From assembly GCA_027422505.1 (NCBI GenBank), contig JAPQWV010000001.1, positions 6,944,001-7,008,000 on the forward strand: a stretch of 64,000 bases of DNA, read 5' to 3'. The position numbers and the translations under genes were made by a program. Source of the stretch: Craterostigma plantagineum. Its lineage: Eukaryota; Streptophyta; Magnoliopsida; Lamiales; Linderniaceae. This document shows positions 58,331 through 64,000 of the stretch, one piece after another. Below the pieces are notes generated by a model. That model was not told where the DNA came from. It ran no database searches and saw nothing but the letters and a program-made list of their open reading frames with translations. Every line of letters begins with the position of its first letter. The first letter of the stretch is position 1.

Positions 58331-58775
58331 AAATTGAAGACGAAGAGTAGAACAAATACCTTCACTCTCTGGGTGTTCCCGCTGATTGCCATTGTAGATT
58401 GAGGTTCGGATTTGGGTTTTACTTGTCGAGAAACGATTTGCAAAACGTTTGGTGTGCAGGAGAAACGACAACCCGAATTGAATATTGAAAGTTAAAGTGG
58501 TGGTTGCTTTTTTACTTTTACTGTTATATCACGGGTCCATTATTGTTTGCCAATCACTACAGTAAAATATAGTTCATTCAATACAACTAACCGAATTAAA
58601 TACAACTATCTATATATTTTTAAACCTAATTAAATATTATAAAATATAGTTCATTCAATTTAAAATACAATTAAAATATAGATCAGGTTCATAATATATA
58701 ATGCTTCAAATTAAATATAAATACTTAGATTCACGTACAATACAATAGCATAAAATTATTACATAATTTACTATT

Positions 58776-59135
58776 CTACCCTTCTCGCCCTTCTTCTCCA
58801 ACCGGAGCTTGCTCGACATCCTCCTGCACGGCGTCGTTTCGGACAACCTCGATCCAACCTGGGCCTATCATCACTTCGGTCTCAGCCTCGTCGTCGTCTC
58901 TTCGGACAGCCTCGGGTGCTTGCCCTTCGAGAACTTCGCCGTCGTGTTCGATAGGATGGTCGACGCCGTTTAAGAATCTGTCGATCTCCAACACGATGAA
59001 CAGCCTCCTTTGGGAGAGGTCGACGCCGAGGTCGGCCTCTAGACGGCGGCGGACGTCGTCGGCCGTGGTAGTCCGGGGGTCCGAGTTACGGACGATTTCC
59101 TGGAGGCGGGCGACGATTTGGGCGTCCGTCAGCAT
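58776..59135 (-). CDS. DEK_C-domain protein carried in the right arm of the MULE
   Basis: An intact single-exon frame of 119 residues. Residues 2-56 match the DEK C-terminal domain (PF08766-type), a three-helix DNA-binding fold: L-T-D-A-Q-I-V-A-R-L-Q-E-I-V at the start, a basic middle D-D-V-R-R-R-L-E, then the hallmark L-G-V-D-L-S-Q-R-R-L-F-I and I-D-R-F-L. The rest (about 57-119) is acidic (D-D-D-E-A-E-T-E). A TATAAAAA box about 55-60 bases upstream of the ATG (59191-59198, minus strand) suggests its own promoter. It lies between the right terminal inverted repeat and the right Ulp1-like gene, in a stretch with no counterpart in the left arm. DEK_C occurs in chromatin proteins such as DEK and some SWIB proteins. 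Its role here is unknown; DNA binding is inferred. Confidence 0.78.
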   Translation of the reverse strand: MLTDAQIVARLQEIVRNSDPRTTTADDVRRRLEADLGVDLSQRRLFIVLEIDRFLNGVDHPIEHDGEVLEGQAPEAVRRDDDEAETEVMIGPGWIEVVRNDAVQEDVEQAPVGEEGREG

Positions 59136-59264
59136 TCTTGGTCGATTTGTTTCTGGGATTATTAAAAATGTTAAGTTCGGATGATGTGTGTTTTTATAAT
59201 GCAGACATAATTAATTGAAGCCCTACAGCTTGCAAAACCGTAAGACCTTTCGAAAACCCTAACA

Positions 59265-59660
59265 TATATCGCGGGACCCAGGCTCTAGTTCACGGGACCC
59301 AAGCTCTAATTCGCGGGACCCAAGCTCTTGTGCACGGGACCCAAGCTCTAGTGTATGGGGCATGGGACCTATCAATAAGAAGCGATTATGCGCGGGTCCC
59401 TTGTTTTTGCGCGCAGGTCCCCTGAATTTATGTGCAGGTCCCAAGATCTAATGCGCCGGCACTAATGTGCGGGAACCATGCACTGATGGTATAGAGGTCC
59501 CATGAATTTATCCGCGGGTCCAATGAATTTATGTGCGGGTCCCATGAATTTATGTGCGGGTCCCGTATATTATGTGCGGCACTCATGCTTCTATCTAGGG
59601 TCCCATATTTTAACGCGCGGGTTGCCTGCTTTCAAGCAGGGTCCCCTGACCAACTGGACG
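59265..59660. repeat. GGGACC repeats in the right subterminal region
   Basis: Units of about 20 bp built on cgggacccaagctcta (59270-59360) are followed by looser (c)gggtccca motifs to 59650. There is no conserved frame. From 59660 to the terminal inverted repeat no gene was recognised. Confidence 0.88.
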
Positions 59661-60119
59661 TTTTAAAAAGCGAAAATTGAACATGTTCGGCAGTCCAAAC
59701 CGGAATTTCGAAGCTTGGAGAACCCATTTACTTCGAAACAGGGTTTATGACTGAGAGTTACAAAGATTTAGATGGTTATATTCAAAATACGACCAGGAAA
59801 AATACTTATAGTGAAGCGTCAGGTTCGAATTCTTTCACTGAGGACTTTCGAGTGTTCCTTCGCCTGTGAAGAAGCTGATATGAAGTCGGGTCGACTGCCT
59901 TGCAGAAGCAGAAGAAATTGTAGGTGATTTCTCTTAAGGACGAGGACGAAGAAGAAGGAGAATAATTGGGTGAGGTGGAATGAATGCTTTCTGCTAATGG
60001 AGGTGCAGCTTTTAATTCATTCCGGGCGTTGTATTTTATTTTTGTTTTTCTTTTTTTTTATTAATAATAAGGGATTACGAGAAGATGATTAAGTGTTAAT
60101 TAAAAGAGTGCTATTGACC

Positions 60120-60187
60120 AAAAAAAAAAGTCAAGAGTGCTATTTTTTTAAACTTGACCGCGTCAAAGGCTATTTTTAAAAAGACCC
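60120..60187. repeat. Right terminal inverted repeat of the MULE
   Basis: It pairs with 45820-45885 on the opposite strand. The element ends in ...aaaaagaccc, directly before the target duplication ttgtttgca. Confidence 0.85.
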
Positions 60188-60485
60188 TTGTTTGCATGTC
60201 ACGATTTTTCCCTATTTGATGTATGATTGTGTTCGATACGCTAATAGAACCAAATGATGATTAGTCATTCCCATATCATATTTAATCGAAGATAGAATAT
60301 GTATGTAATACTAGTTTGTCAGCTGAAAAAGAAAAATTTTGAGTTGCGGTTTATCTGGGAACCCTCTCATCTCACGGGACTGTATTGTGAACTGCACATA
60401 ACATTTGCATGAAAGTATTAAAGTTTTTAAATAATCGATTTAAATAATATTGATTTTTTTATTTTATTTTATATGGGACCTTTAC

Positions 60486-60842
60486 AATTCAGCACCCATT
60501 AACTTTAAAAATCGTATTCAGCCCCTGTCAGAAAAAGCAATTAGTTTTAAGGACCCGATTTTTCATACCACTTCATCGGTCTGTGGTACCACTTCTTTGT
60601 TCTGTAGTACCACTTCTTTGTTCTGCAGTACCACATAATTGCTCTGCAGTACCACTTAATTGTTGAACAATTAAGTGGTACTGCAGAGCAATTATGTGGT
60701 ACTGCAGAACAAAGAAGTGGTACTACAGAACAAAGAAGTGGTACCACACGATGAAGTGGTATGAAAAATCGGGTCCTTAAAACTAATTGCTTTTTCTGAC
60801 AGGGGCTGAACACGATTTTTAAACATGAATAGGGGTTGAATC
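60486..60842. mobile_element. Near-perfect foldback element (two ~178-bp arms)
   Basis: The arms 60486-60664 and 60665-60842 are inverted copies with only a handful of differences and virtually no loop; the centre is aattgttgaacaatt. Each arm contains tandem 21-22-bp units of 'gtaccacttctttgttctg' variants. Conserved outer blocks include attcagcccctgtcag and ttaaggacccgattttt. The high arm identity indicates a young or gene-conversion-maintained MITE. Confidence 0.92.
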
Positions 60843-61330
60843 ATAATTAACTCATTTTATATTTGTAATGACAATTGATAAGATGAAATTGAATTGACAG
60901 TTACCAGGTGCTTACCCTAAATATACAAGTGCTAATTTAACATTTGTGAGAGTGGGTCATCATTGGGCTTCTTGTTGAAAAAACAGATCGATAGAGGCCC
61001 AATTGAAGTAAAATGGGCTGAAATCCAACGGAAGTTCTTATGGCGGCCCATTCAAACAAGAGTTCAAATTTTCGTTTTCCCTCCAGCGTTACGTTACATC
61101 TTTCCTTCACAGAGACAGAAGCACGCACAACCAGACTCTCAAAGTCGCACGCACGAAGACGATTAAAGGCGGGTCTCTACAAGATAATCGGCGCAATGGT
61201 AACAAAAAGTGAAGCAACCTAATAGATACTTCTGATCGAATGTTTTGCTCCGTTAATTTTTGGTTTCCAGTGTGGAGAATTTTATTTTATGTTTTCCGAT
61301 GCAGAATTGAGGCATTTGACGGTGAAATCT

Positions 61331-63442
61331 ATGGATTCGGTTGTCGCTACGGTCAGCGGATACCATGGAATCGAGAGATTTAATCTCATCAAATTGATAT
61401 CTCGTTCCGGCGCTAGTTATGTTGGGAATATGAACAAATCAATTACACATTTGGTAGGTGAAACCGCGTGCATAGGTCGTTATATGTGAATTTCGTGTGT
61501 CGGAGACTTCGGGAATATACTTTTTGTTTCATGTGATAGCGTAGTTTATCTGTCTTTCTCTGCTTTTAGGTTTGTTGGAGGTTTGATGGACGGAAATATG
61601 AGTTTGCTAAGAAGTTTAAGATAGCAACTGTAAATCATTGCTGGATTGAAGAGTGTTTGAGACACGGAAAGCGCATTCCAGAGGAACCCTTCACCTTGCA
61701 GAGGTATGGTGAGTGTTAGGAAGTTGAGTGGACAATTGATGGAATAATTGCGTTCTTATTGTTTGTTTTTGAAATTCAAGGTGTTGCCTGGCTCATAGTT
61801 GGCGTCCATTCTTTATTCTCGTTGTTATGCTTAGTGCTCAATTGCTCCAAATCAGTTTTCTGTCTGTTTTATCATTTTTTGTAGTGGAGAAGAAATGGGG
61901 CCTTTGTGTTTTGACGTCATCTTTGGGGACAAAACAGGTTGCTTCTCAGCCTAAAACATTCAAGAGCGATAAAGAATCGATTATCAATGTTGAATGTCAT
62001 GACTCTTTGTGGAATGATTTGATTCCTTTAGACGAGGTAGTGCTACATCTAAATTATATTGTTCCTGTTTTATTTCAGTTTGGAGTGTAATGATTGAGTT
62101 GGAATGACTGCATATTGATGCATCTGACTGCAAAATGAATGTCCCTGCCAACCATATGACATATCTGTAAAGCTAAATCCCAAGCTGCATTTTAGTCAAT
62201 CTATTTGTTGTCGATGTTTCCTGAGTTGTATTTTCAGTGATTATAACTAGCTCAAGAAGCCTATCCCAGTTCCGTGTCACTTCCGATAATTCTTGCCCTC
62301 TTATAAATCAATAGGATCAACCTTTCACATGCTATTGAGAATTCTTATTCTCATTTCCTTTCATTTTCACTAAATAGCCTAAGGAACCAAGCTCTTCGCG
62401 GCCGGCACATGACAGACCGAGAAAGAGGAACTCCAATGCTTCAGAAACTCAGCCAAGATCTCGCCGACTAATTAAGAAACATGGAGGCCAAAATGATTTT
62501 CCATCAGTTTCATATTCCGACGAAGAGACTGATGATGTGGAAGTGTTATCCGAGACTACTAATCAGACTCATCTTCAAATTCCTAGGACGAAACACGATA
62601 TCAGACGCTTTATGAGCAAACGTCTTAGTAGCAACCAAGGTGCTTTACAAGTTGAAGAGATTGAGAACACTGAAGACAAAAAACAGAGCGGCCAAGCTCA
62701 CATCGGTCAATCTCCTCCAGTACCTCCATCAGAGCTGCCCGAGTATCCAACCGACGATGAACTACGTAATAAACAAACATCATCAAATGACCTGTCATGT
62801 GTAATATGCTGGACGGACTATAGTTCTACGAGGGGAGTACTGCAGTGTGGCCATAGGTTTTGCTTCTCTTGCATACAGAACTGGGCAGATCGCATGGTAC
62901 GTCGTACAAATTCGCGCGTACCTTTATAATAATATATTGCTTTGCCTCTTAGAAGTACGAATTACCTCACGTTATTATGTCTCGTAGGCTTCTAGAAAGA
63001 AGCCATCGACGTGCCCGTTGTGCAAAGCCGCTTTCATGTGCATCACGAAGTTCGAAGATGCCGCATCTTCGGACCAGAAGATATATTCGCAGACCATCGC
63101 CTTTGACGGTTCGAAGACTGATCTGTACGTTGTGCCCGACGAAAACCACGAGCCTCCCACCAACGTTAGTGAACAGAACACTCATCTTATTCTTACATCG
63201 TTACATCATCTCAGTTGTTGCAGTTTAATCTTTTTTTTTTCCTTATTACGTTGTTTTCGTGGTCGCAGAGAGCAGAACAAGTTTGTTTTAGATGCTACAG
63301 CAGAGAGCCAGAGGATCTCCTCGTTAGGTGCAATTTCTGCCGTGTTCGATGCGTTCATACTTATTGCCTCGATCCTCCATTGTTGCCCTGGACTTGTACT
63401 CACTGTAAGGATCTCCAAATGCTTTACTATCACAACCGCTAG
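61331..63442 (+). CDS. BRCT and RING finger protein with PHD-like C-terminus
   Basis: Six exons are seen: 61331-61453, 61570-61703, 61885-62036, 62378-62896, 62988-63164 and 63269-63442. Residues 1-~90 form a BRCT domain (V-V-A-T-V-S-G-Y start, W-I-E-E-C-L near its end). A Ser-rich linker has K-R-N-S-N-A-S. The RING finger reads C-V-I-C-W...[10 protein letters not shown], with C-P-L-C in exon 5. Exon 6 has paired cysteines (C-F-R-C, C-N-F-C, H-T-Y-C, C-T-H-C), like a PHD finger, and ends L-Y-Y-H-N-R. From memory this order resembles Arabidopsis At1g67180. A nuclear ubiquitin ligase linked to phosphoprotein binding or DNA repair is inferred. Exons 2+3 are one base too long: a gggg run near 61925 shifts the frame, so one G is probably extra. 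Confidence 0.85.
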
Positions 63443-63871
63443 TTTTAAAAATGAGTTCTTTCTTTTTCGTTCAATTGGTTTGTGCATTTGAAAGGGATTT
63501 CTATTAAGAAGATGAATGTCCCAATATGTTTTTGAGTTGTCACTTGCGACTCTGTGGGGGTGGTGGTGAAGATTGTATTGTATGCTACTTTGCTTGTGGA
63601 ATGTTAGCTTACCATTTAATTATATAATAATAATCTAGGATACAATCCCTCGTGATGATAGTAAATAGCGTGAAGACATTATATTTCTAAGTAACCTTTT
63701 TAATTACTACTTCAGCAAAGAAAGCTAAGCAAGCCTAGGCATCCTTCCGATGATTTCAACACAGTAACTGTAATAACAGTTTCTTCTTTTCTTTTCCTGC
63801 TTTTTTTTTTTTTAAATTCTACGCATGAACTAACTGTAAACGAAACAAAGGAAATAATTTTTTGCTTCTCT
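63443..63871. other. Spacer between convergent genes
   Basis: Presumed 3' UTRs of the BRCT-RING gene and of the minus-strand gene that ends at 63872. AT-rich, with no other gene seen. Confidence 0.5.
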
Positions 63872-64000
63872 TCAGAAGGCATAGCTTCTGCTGGTCCTTG
63901 GAGAATCAGCAAACTTGAGATTGTGTTCGATGAGCTTACGAGCCTTTCTGCTTCTGATTTCCACTCTCATGCTTTCGCTCTTCTCTATCTTGTCGTAAAA
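63872..64000 (-). CDS. C-terminal exon of an unidentified minus-strand gene (partial)
   Basis: From the window edge the minus strand is open for 42 codons to a TGA at 63872-63874. The residues are charged and helical (M-R-V-E-I-R-S-R-K-A-R-K-L-I-E) and end A-D-S-P-R-T-S-R-S-Y-A-F. I have seen similar tails in plant proteins but cannot name the family with confidence. The rest of the gene is outside the window. The plus strand is also open here, so the strand choice rests on the coding-like composition. Confidence 0.45.
   Translation of the reverse strand, partial: FYDKIEKSESMRVEIRSRKARKLIEHNLKFADSPRTSRSYAF

Larger units (their letters stand above)
54631..58392 (-). pseudogene. Right MULE gene: DUF1985 plus Ulp1-like domain lacking His and Cys
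   Basis: Seven exons can be traced on the minus strand: 58392-58360, 57932-57246, 57173-56405, 56332-56141, 56076-55413, 55329-54858 and 54778-54631. Exon 1 (M-A-I-S-G-N-T-Q-R-V-K) and exon 2 (exactly 687 bp) are paralogous to the left gene. Exon 3 repeats T-P-R-M-L-R-W and Y-F-R-D-S-V-F-D-V-G. Exon 4 encodes a short Gly/Ser/Pro repeat (G-R-G-S-S-V-A-x-P-A-E). Exons 6-7 resemble the Ulp1 core, but the His position is Arg (S-R-R-W-V-L-F-V-I-D) and the D-C-G-V motif reads G-E-D-G-V without Cys; the Asp (I-Y-D-S-D) remains. One-base breaks lie near 57140, 55690 and 55215, so it looks non-functional or, if those are errors, a dead protease-fold protein. Confidence 0.8.
45820..60187. mobile_element. 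14.4-kb Mutator-like element (KI-MULE type) with MURA, two Ulp1-like genes and a DEK_C ORF
   Basis: The ends are inverted: the left starts ggattttttaagaaaatagcctttga with a further 'taaaaaatagcac(c/t)c' block, and the complement of the right end reads gggtctttttaaaaatagcctttga with the same block (quoted key blocks: aaaatagcctttga and aaaaatagcac). A perfect 9-bp target duplication, ttgtttgca, lies at 45811-45819 and 60188-60196, diagnostic for Mutator elements. Inside, from left: DUF1985-Ulp1 gene (plus), ~310-bp tandem repeats, MURA transposase (plus), repeats, a second DUF1985-Ulp1-like gene (minus) and a DEK_C ORF (minus). The 5' parts of the two Ulp1 genes are inverted paralogues and extend the arms inward. 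Ulp1-carrying MULEs are known in plants as KI (Kaonashi) elements. MURA is frameshifted as read. Confidence 0.93.

Noticed and set aside
63881..64000. Plus-strand exon after a 'tcttcag' acceptor
   Set aside because: The BRCT-RING gene ends convincingly at 63442. The minus-strand reading is more protein-like and ends in a natural stop, so the acceptor is probably chance.

Overview
The window is plant nuclear DNA from a eudicot. The evidence is intron-rich genes with GT-AG introns, a root-growth-factor-type peptide gene, a KIN2-type stress gene, a chloroplast FtsH-like gene, a mitochondrial-type proline dehydrogenase, and plant-specific transposon families (Ty1/copia, Athila-like Ty3/gypsy, TRIM, CACTA, Stowaway, Tourist, hAT, MULE). 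An asterid, perhaps Lamiales, is a guess and not shown by the sequence. I found no CRISPR array, rRNA or bacterial-type operon. Exons below were set by matching reading phase to GT-AG sites by eye; positions may be off by a base in places.

Layout. 1-1.46 kb is a tandem-repeat block ending in an LTR-like promoter. 2.1-2.9 kb holds a CACTA end and a foldback MITE. 3.57-14.09 kb is one Ty1/copia element with a perfect 5-bp target duplication; its gag is split by an Athila-like element (4.14-9.35 kb) that has lost RT, RNase H, integrase and most of its 3' LTR and carries a hAT-like insert in its 5' LTR. 16.0-19.1 kb is a decayed plant-mobile-domain (MAIN-like) gene between two arrays of palindromic repeats. 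19.3-25.8 kb contains a Tourist MITE, CACTA-like sequence, an intact four-exon secreted-peptide gene (RGF/GOLVEN-like), a rearranged multi-LTR TRIM and a Stowaway MITE. 25.84-32.87 kb is a second copia element with a 5'-truncated LINE in pol and a hAT element, itself carrying a tRNA-like Pol III unit, in the 3' LTR.

35.4-45.3 kb is the gene-rich core: KIN2-like, a P-class PPR gene, FTSHI3 (head-to-head with the PPR gene), a solo LTR, and proline dehydrogenase.

45.82-60.19 kb is the most remarkable object: a complete 14.4-kb Mutator-like element (MULE) with terminal inverted repeats and a perfect 9-bp target duplication. Two paralogous DUF1985-Ulp1 genes (Kaonashi/KI-MULE type) converge on a central MURA transposase. 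The left Ulp1 keeps the His-Asp-Cys triad; the right one has lost His and Cys. The right arm also carries a small intact ORF with a DEK_C DNA-binding domain. All non-coding parts are filled with short tandem repeats built on GGGACC/GGTCCC. 60.5-60.8 kb is a nearly perfect foldback, and 61.3-63.4 kb a BRCT-RING-PHD-like gene. The window ends in the last exon of a minus-strand gene.

Several otherwise well-conserved genes (PPR, proline dehydrogenase, BRCT-RING) are each broken only by single-base indels in homopolymers, which suggests consensus errors in the assembly at least as much as true pseudogenes.
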